DNA from: Saxidomus purpurata
Taxonomy: Eukaryota; Mollusca; Bivalvia; Venerida; Veneridae
NCBI GenBank assembly: GCA_022818135.1
Contig: JAFMSR010000002.1
Coordinates: 43,224,358 to 43,288,357 of the forward strand
Direction of reading: 5' to 3'
Length of the DNA: 64,000 nt
Positions 1 to 10,897 of this stretch are shown here, piece by piece (the stretch's first letter is position 1; the number at the start of each line of letters is the position of its first letter). Below the pieces are notes generated by a model that saw only the letters and a list, made by a program, of their open reading frames with translations, searched no databases and had not been told where the DNA came from. The position numbers and the translations under genes are program-made.

Positions 1-1671
1 TCTTAAATAACACAAATGTCCTTCCAAAACATATTCGTTACACGAGCTGCACATATACTCTCCGCACTGATGTTCTTCTTTTTTCCTCTGATCCAATCTA
101 AAAACTTTGTAGCATAAAGGGCACTTCCACCATTTGTCGCACTGTGATGTTCCGCTTGGTTTTCCTTTATTTTTTCCTTTCTTATGTATGGGTATTTGTT
201 TATGTTTTTGATAGCACTCTTCTGATCTACAGTCCATATTGCAATTTGTACAGGTCACTTCATTTTCTGTTTTCGGGCAGTGGTCTCTTTTACAAATAAT
301 ACAATGTGTTTCGCACTGGTGTCTTTCTTTGTTGTTGTAATGTTTGAGGCATCGGTCGCAAAAGTATATAGCGCTAAAGAAACCGGTGATGCTGGTGATT
401 GCATGAAAGTGATTGTCGTCCACCAAATAGATGTAGATGCATGGACGCTCATCGGAACTGGGACTTGTGATAAATTTATTGCCCAGCATGGCGCTAACCA
501 CTATTACGCGTACTCCCAGGACTTCTTCGAACGCCGTAATATCTTCCAAACTCGCTGGTCGATCCACAGGTACTTGAGCTAATTGACTAATAGCAGCCGC
601 CAACTGTTGTTGTTGTTTCAGATTCTTATTAATAAGATCCTTGTAGTAAGTTAAAGGTACTTTTTGATTTTCTAGTATAAGTTGTAGATTACTCTTCTTT
701 TGTCTGTGTTTGGTTATTTCTTTCCATTCATCTTGAGTACATCTTTTGAGTTTGGCCCAGCTGACTCCAATAGCTCTAGCCATACACATCTGGTCGTCGT
801 TTTCTATGGTGACTATAGATTTTTTAAACTGTAACGAATTGTTTTTCCCTTTAAGTTTAGTAATTCTTCGTCTTGGGCCGCCGCTACCTTTTGGTAAATC
901 TATAGTTCCGACTGATATATCAAAGCTGTCGTCGATGGACAAGTTTTTATTGCTATTTAGTACTTTCTCGATAGTCCCCATCACTTTATCGGCATTCAGT
1001 AAGTGCCAGGGCTGAAGGGGAACAACAATGGGGTCATGCAGACCTTGGTGATGTATAACAACACGGCCTAAATCGTTCCCCGCCAAATCGCCCCGGGCTT
1101 CCTCTAGCACTTCGTCAAACATTTGATGGAGACCTTGCCTCACATCTTCTAGTCTTTCTCCTCTATACTGTTCATTGATCTTGACTTGATACATACGATC
1201 AACTGCAGCACTTTTTGCGTACGTTCTCTCCTTTTTCTTTCGCATAGTATACTGGATCCCCCTTGGCGCATCGGACTGATGTGATGGACCAGGCTGGGGC
1301 GCATCTCCAGTCCCTGTCTGGACCCCTGGTAATGAGGGGTTCCACTCCACATCGTTCATACACGTGTTGGCTATCTCGTTCATTTCTTCGTCAAAGAGTA
1401 AAGCTTTTACGCACTGTTCTATCTCTTCTTGTTCTCTTACATATTCCAATGCCAACTCCAAATCGTTTGTGTTCTGGTCAGTTGGCTCACTAAAATGTTG
1501 AAGTATATTATTCAACTCTTTGTCAACAAAGTCACTACCGTATTGCGGGTTCCTTAATTGAAACAAACGGAACCGCACCCCCGGGAAATCCTGTATCCCC
1601 CACGTTGCCGCAAAATTCATCAGCTCATCTGCGTCGGTAAAAGTATTCACGATAGTATCAAAGTTTTCCAT
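1..1671 (-). CDS. Polinton/Maverick-type DNA polymerase B, N-terminal part (runs off left edge)
   Basis: Seen: on the minus strand a frame begins at an ATG at 1671-1669 (first in-frame Met after a stop at 1773-1771) and stays open for 557 codons to the window edge. The last ~120 residues (438-557) are a Cys/His cluster: CDRCLKHY, HQCETHCIIC, CPKTENE, CTNCNMDC, KCPLCYKVF, HQCGEYMCSSC and a terminal HLCYLR. Known: protein-primed family B polymerases of Polinton/Maverick elements carry such a zinc-ribbon-like N-terminal region ending in a His-x-Cys-Tyr motif, followed by the exonuclease and polymerase domains, which here would lie left of the window. The first ~430 residues are lysine/glutamate/glutamine-rich and not recognised. 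No stop or frameshift, so the element may be young. Alternatives: a related polymerase from an integrated Polinton-like virus, or a host protein with the same zinc cluster. No terminal inverted repeat was identified. Confidence 0.72.
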   Translation of the reverse strand, partial: MENFDTIVNTFTDADELMNFAATWGIQDFPGVRFRLFQLRNPQYGSDFVDKELNNILQHFSEPTDQNTNDLELALEYVREQEEIEQCVKALLFDEEMNEIANTCMNDVEWNPSLPGVQTGTGDAPQPGPSHQSDAPRGIQYTMRKKKERTYAKSAAVDRMYQVKINEQYRGERLEDVRQGLHQMFDEVLEEARGDLAGNDLGRVVIHHQGLHDPIVVPLQPWHLLNADKVMGTIEKVLNSNKNLSIDDSFDISVGTIDLPKGSGGPRRRITKLKGKNNSLQFKKSIVTIENDDQMCMARAIGVSWAKLKRCTQDEWKEITKHRQKKSNLQLILENQKVPLTYYKDLINKNLKQQQQLAAAISQLAQVPVDRPASLEDITAFEEVLGVRVIVVSAMLGNKFITSPSSDERPCIYIYLVDDNHFHAITSITGFFSAIYFCDRCLKHYNNKERHQCETHCIICKRDHCPKTENEVTCTNCNMDCRSEECYQKHKQIPIHKKGKNKGKPSGTSQCDKWWKCPLCYKVFRLDQRKKEEHQCGEYMCSSCNEYVLEGHLCYLR

Positions 1672-2100
1672 GTTACTGGTATGAATTCTAAAGTTAAAAT
1701 GACGTACACAGGCGCTGCACTTTCTTATAAACTCAGTACAGAGCCTCAATTTCAAAACGAGACTGCCGTTTTATTGGTTATTATAAGGTTTTTACCAGTT
1801 CTATCTGTTTATGGCCCTATCTCAATAAGTGTAAACGGTTGCACTAGGAACAAAATACTGATTTCAAGGTTTAAATGACGCTACATTTGTATTTCATTTA
1901 ACTCATATAAAATTAAATGTTATATACTTCACTGAAAGATTAATAAAATCTTGCTCATTTTCATGTTTCATACGTGTATATAACTGCATAAATGACATAC
2001 ATATATATATATAAACAGATATTGTACTTATACCTTTCTCTACAAGTCGTTAAGTTTTACCGAGTTTAATACGCCCGCATAGTACTAAGGTCATCTTTTA
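1672..2100. other. AT-rich upstream region of the polymerase frame
   Basis: About 430 bases 5' of the polymerase ATG with no coding signal. On the minus strand a TATA-like CTTATAATAACC lies near 1780, roughly 110 bases upstream of the ATG, and could be its core promoter; this is weak evidence because the region is AT-rich throughout. A short (AT)n tract lies near 2000. Confidence 0.3.
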
Positions 2101-2106
2101 ACACTA

Positions 2107-2230
2107 TCTTAAATACGATCTCAAGTCAACCATTATTAACGTACATTTGTATAAATCGCAGCGGACACTTTTGCTCTATCTTAATAGGATCTTAAGTCAA
2201 GCAATATTGAAATCGCGGCGGACCGTAAAA
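2107..2230. repeat. Degenerate ~70 bp direct repeat, two units
   Basis: The block cttaaatacgatctcaagtc near 2109 recurs as cttaataggatcttaagtca near 2179, each followed by an A/T-rich spacer and then aaatcgc(a/g)gcgga. Two diverged tandem units are visible. It lies between the polymerase frame and the LINE remnant and may be part of an element end, but no second, inverted copy was found in the window. Confidence 0.45.
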
Positions 2231-2699
2231 GGTTCAATTCGTGTATGGGCTTGTCATATTTTGTTCCCTCTTGTTAAAGATTTAAAAGTGTTTATACTCT
2301 GTTATTTTAAAATAAAAAATGATTCAAGTTATAAATGCAATGTTCTTGAATGTTCTGAAGTTTTTGCTTTATAATGAAAAGGGCAAACACTGTTTTAAAG
2401 ACTGTAGCATTAAAGTAAAAATGGACAAGAGACAATTATAAAAAAAAGAAATTAGTGTGATGCGTGAAAACATTTTCATAAAAGTAAGAAGTAAAGGGAT
2501 TCATTCTGACCTATAAATAGGGTATTGTTAAACGTACTACTTTAACTCAACAGATGCTTAACTGTAAGACGTCTATCTCACGACGTGTCTAAACTTGTCA
2601 TATTTAAAATTAGATTTAATCATGTATGTCAACGAGTTACTATAAATAGTAACTAGGTCATCCAAGATGGCGCCCGTTTGTTTACATCCAAACCGACCC

Positions 2700-4046
2700 C
2701 TATACTACTCATACATATCAACTCCTGAATGTTCCAATTTTAGCCGTAAGTCGTTAATGTAAATTAAAAATAATAACGGCCCAAGTATCGAGCCTTGTGG
2801 TACCCCTGAAATAACTGTTTGAAGATTCGAAGACTTATCGCCCTCCATTACAATTTGCTTTCTGTTGGAGAAATAAGATCTAAACCAAATTATTGCGGAA
2901 TCCGAAAAGTGGCATAGTTTGAGTTTTTGAAGTAGCAGTTTATGATTTACTGTATCAAATGCTTTTCTTAAGTCGAGGTACAAAACGCCGACCATTTTGC
3001 CGCTATCAGTTTCCCTTGACCACTGGTCTATTAACCTTACAAGAGCGGTCTGGCAAGAATGGTTCTTTCTGAAACCAGATTGTGTATTATGTATAATGTT
3101 TGTATATTGAAAGAATCGATGTAATTCATTTGCCATATGCTTTTCAAAGACCTTTGAAATAGTTGGCAAAATCGAGAACGGTCTATAATTATTAGCATCT
3201 TCCTTAGCATTACTTTTATGCAATGGAATAACACGCGCTAGTTTGAGTTCATCGGGGAAAATACCTGTTCGTATACTGTTATTTATAATTGATGCTATAG
3301 GTATGGCCAACACATCACTACATGCTTTTAGTATTCTTGGGCCAATGCCATCAAGACCAGTAGACTTCTTTGTGTTAAGCAAGTCTAATATATTTTTAAC
3401 TTCTAGTGGGGTTATGTAATTTGCATTGAATTCTTTATTCTTTAGTAAATTGTCATAATATGATTTTAAACTGTTAATATATTCTTCGCTGGGTCCTGAA
3501 TAATTTTGATTTTGGAGTGCTATGTTAATAAAATGGCTATTTAAATTGTTTAAGATCGAGGATTTTTCATTGACAGTAATTCCATTAAATACCATTTCAT
3601 CCGGCAGCATGTTAGACTTCGGTTTGTCCGATGTCAATATTTTGACATGTTTCCATAAATAGGAAGGTTCCTTATTTTCTTGCACAGCCTTATTGAAGAA
3701 GTCTTTCTTGGTGTTTTTAATTAGTATATTTGTTTTATTTCTCCAATGTTTATATTCATTGAAGTTTTTATTTTTTAAATGATAATCTCGTTGTTTTATG
3801 GAGTCTTTGATCTCATTTGTTATCCATTCAGGCTGAGTTACATGCTTAACGCGGCTTGTTTTTATTGATGCATGTATTCATAAGTGCATTGAATATACTG
3901 TAGAACAATGACAGTGCCATTTCGGGATCATCTATTAATTCAATACCTTCAATACCATTTGATAATAAATCACGTTTAAAATTGTCTTCATCGAAACGTT
4001 TAAAACATCTGTATTTAATAACATTATGAATGCCTTGTTTATTCAC
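2700..4046 (-). pseudogene. LINE (Jockey/CR1-like) reverse-transcriptase remnant, 3' truncated
   Basis: Minus-strand frame containing the linker and N-terminal RT motifs of a non-LTR retrotransposon: KSTGLDGIGPRILK, NNYRPFSILPTISKVFEK, QSGFRKNHSCQTAL, YLDLRKAFDTVNHKLLL and GVPQGSILGPLLF. Reading stops at DMYE-stop, where intact relatives continue into the catalytic YADD box, so the active site and everything downstream are missing. At about 3845 the frame shifts by one base between an upstream block (66 codons ending KNKPR) and the main block (VKHVTQPEWITNEIK). The endonuclease domain is not seen upstream of 4046. Loss of the 3' side is unusual, because reverse transcription from the 3' end normally truncates LINEs at their 5' ends; a later deletion or recombination is the likely cause. 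It is non-functional. Confidence 0.88.
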
Positions 4047-4079
4047 TTTTATTTTTAGGAGCGGTTATTTATAATAGAA

Positions 4080-5262
4080 TCTTTCATTTAAAAGTGTATC
4101 GGATTTTAGCTAGTGTAAAACCGGGTCGTACCGATTATAGCCTCTTTAGAGGGCGGTGGACCCAATAAGCACAATTACAAACAAAACAAGCTAGTGTAAA
4201 ACATACTATCGGGAAATGCTGCAGTTTGATGGCCACGGCTGTATTACTGACTACACTAAACTATATAATATAAGATTCATCTAGGGACAAACATTAGCAA
4301 CTAAATGAAATGAAATCCCTGAGAATAAGAGAAAGTGCTTTTTAGAAGTTTATCAAACGGAGTTAGTCTACTTTTCATATTTGTGAAATCTTGTGGACAA
4401 TTTCTGTAGATCTTGTTATTTGAAAGACCGTTTGTCCTTAGATCCATGAAAATTTAGTAAACAGGCAACTTCATGCTGGTTTCATGTAAATTTGCTATCA
4501 TTTTCAGCATAATCATTATCAAATTTCCCATAAGCTACTCTGGCTTAATATAAAAATTCCACCACTGCTTTTTCTTCAGTATTCATTTCACTAAATGAGG
4601 GAAGCGCATCATTCGGGATACCTCGCGCGCATCGATTAACACAGGAAGTCCGAGATAATGGAAAATACGCTATACGGTACAACTATTGTGAAAAAAAGAT
4701 TTTTAAAGGGAAGTTCTGTCGGTAACCTTCAAACACGGTCTCTTAATGGATATATTTTCAACGACCGGGACTGATTTTAAGTGGCTGCTGGTCGCACAAT
4801 ACAAAAGTCTTTTAATGGAATAAATGTATATAGGGATAACATTCGGGCGGGATTTGGAGTGGTCGTTCAATACAAAAGTCGCTTAATACAAGTGGTCGCA
4901 TGAACGATGTCGACTGTACTCAGCTTAGCTTGACGGCCCATATTGAAATAAAAAAGGGTTCCAGTACAATACCTGCAATTTAAAGTGTTTCTGTATTTTT
5001 TGAAATTCTACGCTGTCAAATTATATAGCATTAAAAACGCTTTGAAATACAGTATAAACGAAGTGGAGCGGTGCCGTCAAACCAAGCTTACCAACATTTG
5101 CAACAGATTTTCTCCAATTTAACTTACATTGTTGATTCTAGCCATTGCTTTTACATTCTATGTTTTAGTATATCATTTTGGAGAATTTTAATTTTTTCGG
5201 ATGAATCTTTAACAGTAACAAGATTTAAGGCCAAACAAATTGAACATGTATTTGTATTACAG
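4080..5262. other. Non-coding stretch, probable intron of the HECT gene
   Basis: No frame with protein-like composition and no recognisable repeat of any length. It ends in a splice-acceptor-like stretch, tttgtattacag, directly before the HECT exon, so it is inferred to be the 3' part of an intron. If so, the LINE remnant and the polymerase-bearing element to the left also sit in that intron. Confidence 0.4.
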
Positions 5263-5466
5263 ATTGTGATCCAGCCAATGCCCGTAGAGGAGAAATATTT
5301 ACATGTGGCTCATACATGTTTTAACCTTCCAGACCTTCCAAAATACACGACAAAAGAAACTATGAAATCAAAACTGTTACAAGCTGTCCAACAAACAGAA
5401 GGTTTTGGACTTGTACAGTTAACCAAATACTTAACAACATGGATCAGAAGTAAAATGACAGTATAA
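5263..5466 (+). CDS. HECT E3 ubiquitin ligase, terminal exon (C-lobe end)
   Basis: Seen: an acceptor AG at 5261-5262 is followed by 67 codons and a TAA. The peptide contains MPVEEKYLHVAHTCFNLPDL, then PKYTTKETMKSKLLQAV and ends beyond EGFGLV. Known: the HECT C-lobe ends with a His-Thr-Cys-Phe-Asn block whose Cys accepts ubiquitin as a thioester, followed by Leu-Pro-x-Tyr and a C-terminal Glu-Gly-Phe motif; all are present and in order. The wording is closest to HERC-type ligases, but one exon is too short to assign the subfamily. About 17 extra residues follow the EGF block, longer than usual. The open frame continues upstream of 5263, but that part is intron-like and was not included. No other HECT exon is visible; the rest of the gene should lie left of the window. 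Function would be substrate ubiquitination in the cytosol or at membranes. Confidence 0.8.
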   Translation: MVIQPMPVEEKYLHVAHTCFNLPDLPKYTTKETMKSKLLQAVQQTEGFGLVQLTKYLTTWIRSKMTV

Positions 5467-6640
5467 ATAATAATACTAACTTTTGTATAAACCTTTGTGT
5501 GTGTGTTCAGAAAGATGCACTGCGTAAGGCAAATCTGAGTTTAATTTTTGAGGAAACATTTCTGACCCTGAAGCATTTGCTGCAGACTGCTAGTGTTGTA
5601 GAAGCGGTATTTTACGACATGTGTACATTCAGGAGTCATCTTGTTCTTTTTGGAAGTTGAAGTAACATAGAAGGTGTGTTTCCAGACAGTTCTGACTCTT
5701 TTTCCCTTTTCATACAGTTTATATTGTGACATACCTGCGATCATTTATGTAAATCTTATTGAATGTATCCTTCAGTCAAGGTTGAATTTTTAATATTCAG
5801 ATGTTGTGTTTGGAAAAGTGACGTCAGAATGTTCACAATGGTATGTCACAAGTAACTTATGAGAGTCGACTGGCCAGACTGAATTTTCCGACATTGGTAA
5901 ATCACCGGAAATGCCAGTCCTATATGCTGGGAATGGCCATTTACCAAGAGAGTTAAACATAGCAAACTTCAAAATGGATTTCTGTTTCAACAGCTAGAAT
6001 ATACAGACTGCTGCTCATCAAATCTTACCCTGCTACTGGCAAATTTCACCTTTGTGACCAGTGCAGATCATGATCAGCTTATACATCCAGTCAGTCTGAT
6101 CATGATCTTCACTGTTTACTATTCAAAACACCCCTTTAAACAATTAATGGTTCTGTCCAAACTGAAAGATGGACAAGTCCATTTTAAAAATATAGTGGGG
6201 TAAGGGTTTAGATTAAGCTAGAATGGTTTCAAAGGCTGTGTTTTCATACATGCATATCTTTAAATTTGAAACATTTGAAAGTATTAAACTGAATGGTAAA
6301 ATTAATTGCATAAGATAACTACATGTTTATACATGTATATACAAATAATCATCTCTCTGCTCCCTGTTTCCCATGACATACGGACAGTTTTTATACGTTT
6401 TAAACTTTGTTTACAGACACGTTATTCAACGTTACTGTTGAGTTTTATTTTGTTCAATCACTTTCACATGCTTTTGTTTTACAGTATGAATAGTTTAATG
6501 GCACTTTTCAGTGAAACTGTAACTATTGATACAAACTATTTACAGGAGCATTTACCTTGTAACATTTTTGCTAAACTATTTTAACGTAAAGGCAGTTTGA
6601 GACATTTAGGAGTCCGGTATTTCTGGACGTACGCCATTTA
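5467..6640. other. Region downstream of the HECT exon with dispersed repeat pieces
   Basis: No gene seen. A piece at ~5800-5960 resembles sequence at ~26250-26400 (shared gaaaagtgacgtca and atcaccggaaatgcc), and the block around 6060-6115 with two copies of gatcatgatc resembles 58580-58620. These are dispersed repeats. Parts may be the HECT 3' UTR, but no clear AATAAA lies near the stop. Confidence 0.4.
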
Positions 6641-6651
6641 AAATGGTTACA

Positions 6652-6875
6652 GGCAGCCTCCGTGGTCGAGTGGTTAAGAGTTGCTGCCTGAAAATCACTG
6701 TAACCTCTTAATAGATTGAGGGTCATGAGTTCGACCCCTGCTACCGACCATGTCTATTTATGTGAGAAAGTTGGCAGTATCTCGCAGAGGATAAGAGTCT
6801 AGTACTGGTTGTTCCCATGAACGATGGTAAGGTAAACTGCCAACCTGTAAAATTGACCTAAATATGGTTGGAAGG
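6652..6875 (+). repeat. tRNA-derived SINE, copy 1
   Basis: The head has an RNA polymerase III A-box-like TGGTCGAGTGG at 6663-6673 and a B-box-like GAGTTCGACCC at 6727-6737, in a tRNA-Ser/Leu-like order with a long spacer. A tail related to gagaaagttggcag and aggataagagtctag follows. Two minus-strand copies of the same family lie at about 60639-60820 and 62205-62358, which supports a mobile SINE rather than a tRNA gene. Confidence 0.75.
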
Positions 6876-7419
6876 GCATTTAATTCATACAACTACTGCT
6901 TACAGCGATATTTTGTACACTTTGAAATGTTAAGAAAAAATAAAAAATGATAAGTAGTGTTAAGTAGTTATTTCAATGGCTCCTGAAATAAAGAACATTC
7001 TTTTGAAAAATACCAATACTAGTCCAGTTTTCTAAGGTATGGCCAACTAAGTATTATGTATTTGAATAAGAGTGGTCAAACTTTTATGGTGTGGTCCATT
7101 TTGGGGTTTATAGGAAATATAGCACAATTAGGGACCACTGCATTTGGCCTTGAGCCTTAAACACCTGTAGAATACTACAAGAAACCATAAGGTCTAAGAG
7201 ATAAATAGCCTGACTGAAGAGAAAGACTTTTCTCCGTTTTTGCACTTTTGTTTTCCTTCTGTTAGCAAACTGTTCTTCCGTCAATTATTCATATATAGTC
7301 TTTAAATGAAGAATTCTTCAGTTAAGGTAGTGGTACTTGTCTACACTTCTGTTCTTAGTCTGTACAGAACCCTGGATCTATTTTGCTCATGTTATGTGAA
7401 CGGATGCATAATGTATTAT

Positions 7420-7695
7420 CACTCAGAGCCTCGTTACCGCCAAAACAGTTACCCTCGAGGCAGATATTCCCATCTGCTCGTGCCACCAGTGAAAGATTCT
7501 TATATGATTGAATTGTGGCTATTTTCACGAATTTCCAACTTCGCTAATTTAAGAATCCTGCAAAAAGATTTCTTTCACATAGATTTACTATTAGAAAATT
7601 CTCCTTTCTGAAATTTAAAATTCGCTAATAAGTCTGTCTGCTCCCAAATTGCGAAATTTTTATCACGCGAAAAATTACCCAATTAACAGTTGTAA
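7420..7695. repeat. Two short dispersed repeats side by side
   Basis: At 7425-7480 lies agcctcgttaccgccaaaac plus gttaccctcgaggcagatat, which reappears inverted at ~26060-26130. At ~7510-7695 lies a diverged copy of a ~200 bp repeat (ttcacatagatttactatta, aaattcgctaataagtctgt) also found at ~43228, ~58230 and ~58625. Better copies of the second family run from tactgtaaat to aacagta, so it is probably a short inverted-repeat element. Confidence 0.55.
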
Positions 7696-7914
7696 AAGAT
7701 ATGCAAATAATGTAAAGCATGTCATTTTAATAAAATTATTGAAGACTTACATTGTACTTTATGTTCATTTTACTTTCAAATGAATGACCTTAAACAGATA
7801 GAATACATGCAGTAATCCTTAAACATCGCCAACACAGCATTCACCAACAGCCAGATTTACTCATAGATGATTAAAATCCACACACTATGAGAAAAGCTGC
7901 TTATATATAATGAT

Positions 7915-8110
7915 ACCGTATCCCTTGGGCTAGTGGTTCAGGAGCGGGAGGTCGAAGGTTCGATTCCCAGCAGGGGTCCTTTCTGATATGGTCGGTTGGT
8001 GAGCCACCAGCTAGTTAAATTATAGTTACCTTATGCCTACCTGCCTTGTGTCTGGCATTAAAAAGGATAGGATTCGGGTGGTAAATGTGCTCAGAAAGAA
8101 GGTGTCTCAT
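7915..8110 (+). repeat. Possible tRNA-related SINE
   Basis: An A-box-like TGGGCTAGTGG (7926-7936) and a perfect B box GGTTCGATTCC (7957-7967) are present, but the boxes are only about 20 bases apart, shorter than in a tRNA. It is probably a decayed or internally deleted SINE head. No second copy was found in the window. Confidence 0.35.
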
Positions 8111-8119
8111 AAGTCACAT

Positions 8120-9125
8120 ACTGCTGGCCCTTTAAGTAGGGGTTACACTATGATAAACAAACACTTCCCTTATTACATATATCACATTCTTGCAAACTGC
8201 GAAAGTAAAGGACATCGGATACATTATCTATACACAACACAAACATAGAACAAACACACAAAATATTTAGAAAGTTTCATTTCCCCGACCAGTTTATAAG
8301 ATACTTCTACAATGGCAATGTTCATTATTCTAGGAGTAAAACTGTATAAAACTATAAATCAACTGTTTAGCTCTTTCCTAAAACTTTTACGGCCACTTTG
8401 AACGGCAACAATATTTTAAAGGATTTTCCATATTCTTAGGTTTTCCACATTTTTGGAATATTGATACTTATTTAAGAGTTGTGTTACATTATTATTTCCT
8501 TCCATAAGTTTGTTTCAAGGCAATTGTAATATTGCACTGGTTTAAGAAATATGATAATAAATATTTCCTTATGCAGTGACTCAGCCGTTTCCACACATTT
8601 GGGTACACAAAGTCATGCTTCATGAAAATTCATTATAGAATTCCTGCATATGAGTTACTCGGCCATTTCCAAGGCCTTTCGGTACACGTGTCATGGAAAA
8701 TGCATAAGTTGATAACCTGAAGTTCACAAAGGGCTTAATAGTTAAAATATTTGTAATTATTTCAAGGCTGTTTGAGATGATTTTTTTCTTCAAAGTGGTT
8801 TAAAGAAGATATATTGGTAAAATCTTGTACCGTAACAAAAACATCTGTACACAAATTGTATTTGAATTTCTATGAACTTTGTGAATGAGGGAAATAGTTC
8901 AACTTCCTTCTTGTAATTTAGATAAGTTATTTTGATCCTAGTTTTGCTAATACTTATAAGTATCACAAGTTGAATTTATGTCTGAATAAATTCTCTAATT
9001 GTAATTTTTATAAGAGAAGCACAGTTTTGTAGCACAAGCATACCATTATTATTATGTGTTATGAAAGACAGATCTTGGTATTCAACAGTGTTTCGGTGGG
9101 GTGGGGGGATGCAGGGGGTCACCAT
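8120..9125. other. AT-rich DNA without recognised features
   Basis: About 1 kb of low-complexity, AT-rich sequence. No coding frame, splice-site pair, tRNA-like box or repeat of note was seen. Confidence 0.4.
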
Positions 9126-9126
9126 T

Positions 9127-10450
9127 TTTTAGCTCACCTTGTGAGCTGTTAGGATTGTTGGATGCCCTTATCGGTACGTCCGTCTGTATGGCTAAAAAGG
9201 TTTAAGGGCAATTTTAGTAATTTAGGACCATGACCACTTAGTTTTTTGCATTACTCTGGTTGCCATGACAGACGTCCAGTAGGCAATGCTACCAAATAGC
9301 TCTAGGCCTTGTGGTTTCAGAGAAGATGATTTTTAAAGTTTTTAATATATAAGCATATGTAAAATCAAGTGATACCCTGGGTCAAAATAGAACAATCTTG
9401 GCCAATGCTATACATGCTAAAATCTCAGCTCTGGCAGGGTCAATTTTAGTGGACCTACTAAATCATGACCCCCTGGTCAAAATTGACCCTGCACGGGATA
9501 TTTAGGATAGCAGTGCCCAAGATTGTTCAAATAATTACACAAGGCTTTAAATTGACCCCGCAAGGAGGTCACTTGATTTTACATAATTATGCTTAAATAG
9601 AAAGCACTTAAAAATGTTTTTCTCTGAAACCACTAGGCCTAGAGCTTCGATATTTAGCATTGCCGAGTGGACTTCTGCCAAGATCGTTCAAATCATAGCC
9701 CCCAGGTCAAATTTGACTCCGCCCTGTTGATCATTTGATTTTGCATATGGTTGTAAAGGGAAACTTTAAATCATTTTTTTTATGAAACCACTAGGCCTAC
9801 AGCTTAGATATTTAGCATGTAGCACTGCCTAGTTGGTTTTAACCTAGATTTACGGGTGCCGAGGGGTTTACTAGGTTTTACATAGGCTTATATAGGAAAA
9901 AACTTTAAAAACTATTTTTCTCTGAAACCTTAGATCTTTTGCTTGTAGCACAGGGGCGGTAGCATAGTCTAGTGGATCTCTACGAATATTGTTCAAATCT
10001 TTACCCTGGGTGAAAATTGACATTGCCCCGAGGGTATGTTTTTCTATTCTCGGCTTCGCACATCCGGGTACCAAAAAAAGATTTACATTCGGGAAAGGCG
10101 ATTCCTCGGCTGTCAACGCTGGTCTCTATGCATCTTTAACATTGAATAATATAATAACCAAGATTAGAAATGAAAGAAGACGACAACCTTCCATTAAATT
10201 GAAACTTTCAGATTGTCTTTTTAGTAATTCTATGTTGTCAAAAGCTTTTTGTTTCGTTTAAAATAGATTTAGACTTGCATATGAGTCAACGGTAAAGACC
10301 GAGTTTCCACCTTTTACCGAATGAAGAAATGAACGCGACCTAATAATCCGATTGGTTAACTGGTCAGTATGACGTCACGGCGAAGCCAAGAATAGGGAAA
10401 ACTTCACAAACATTTTTCTTTAGAACCGCTAGGCCGAGAGTATAGAATAT
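9127..10450 (-). repeat. Hairpin-ended repeat, family b, minus orientation, decayed
   Basis: The left end is a terminal palindrome AGCTCACCTTGTGAGCT (9131-9147); read on the minus strand it ends GGTGAGCTAAAAAA. The body holds about four diverged ~190 bp units recognisable by tctgaaaccactaggcctag and by the inverted phrase around tcatgaccccctggtcaaaa, the reverse of units seen at 16115-16842. The unit near 10040 is interrupted by a separate short element (10039-10401). No 5' ACAAGAG end is visible. Confidence 0.6.
10039..10401. mobile_element. MITE-like element inserted in family b repeat
   Basis: Ends are inverted repeats: ttttctattctcggcttcgc at the left and gcgaagccaagaatagggaa at the right, about 20 bp with few mismatches. 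The interior (~320 bp) is unrelated to the flanking repeat units, which continue on both sides, so it is an insertion. No long frame is inside and no target duplication is certain. Confidence 0.55.
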
Positions 10451-10454
10451 TTGT

Positions 10455-10897
10455 TAATGTCATTATGTAGCGAAGAATGATTTTAGCAACTTTGGTAGAT
10501 TGCAATCCAAGGATCAATCCTGTAAAGTCACCCATTTATGAAGAGACGACGTTTAAAGACTTTTCTACGTCACAGTAATCTCTGGCTGACATTTTGTTTG
10601 AGTAAGTTTGGTAGAGGATAATCCACGGGAAAATCCTGTGGAGATCTGTTGAAAATGGCTCAGTGGATAAGGAGAAGTTGCTGTAAAAGGTTTTTCTATT
10701 TTCGCCCAGACGGCCATTTTGTGCCGCGGAACTGTTTGAACAGCTTTTGGTAAAGGACAATCCCAGGCATAGTCCTATAAGTCTGGTTGGAATTGGATGA
10801 TTAGTTTCAGAGGAGAGTCGTTCACGACGTACGACGTTGGACCTAGTGGTCACAATAGCCAACCATGAGCACTTCATTCTCAGGCGAGCTAAAAAGT
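10455..10897 (+). repeat. Hairpin-ended repeat, family h
   Basis: Two to three ~130 bp diverged tandem units share tttggtagaggataatcc-like and agtctggttggaattgg-like phrases. The right end is a decayed hairpin (gccaaccatgagcac / ctcaggcgagct) followed by AAAAAG, the same AGCTAAAA terminus as in the other families of this window. The 5' end is not recognised. Confidence 0.5.

Noticed and set aside
5071..5262. Coding upstream extension of the HECT exon frame
   Set aside because: Composition is intron-like, the matching family block starts after the acceptor at 5261-5262, and no HECT similarity is seen upstream.
6652..6740. A functional tRNA gene
   Set aside because: A and B boxes are present, but the sequence does not fold into a proper cloverleaf by eye and two further copies with the same non-tRNA tail exist, so it is a SINE.
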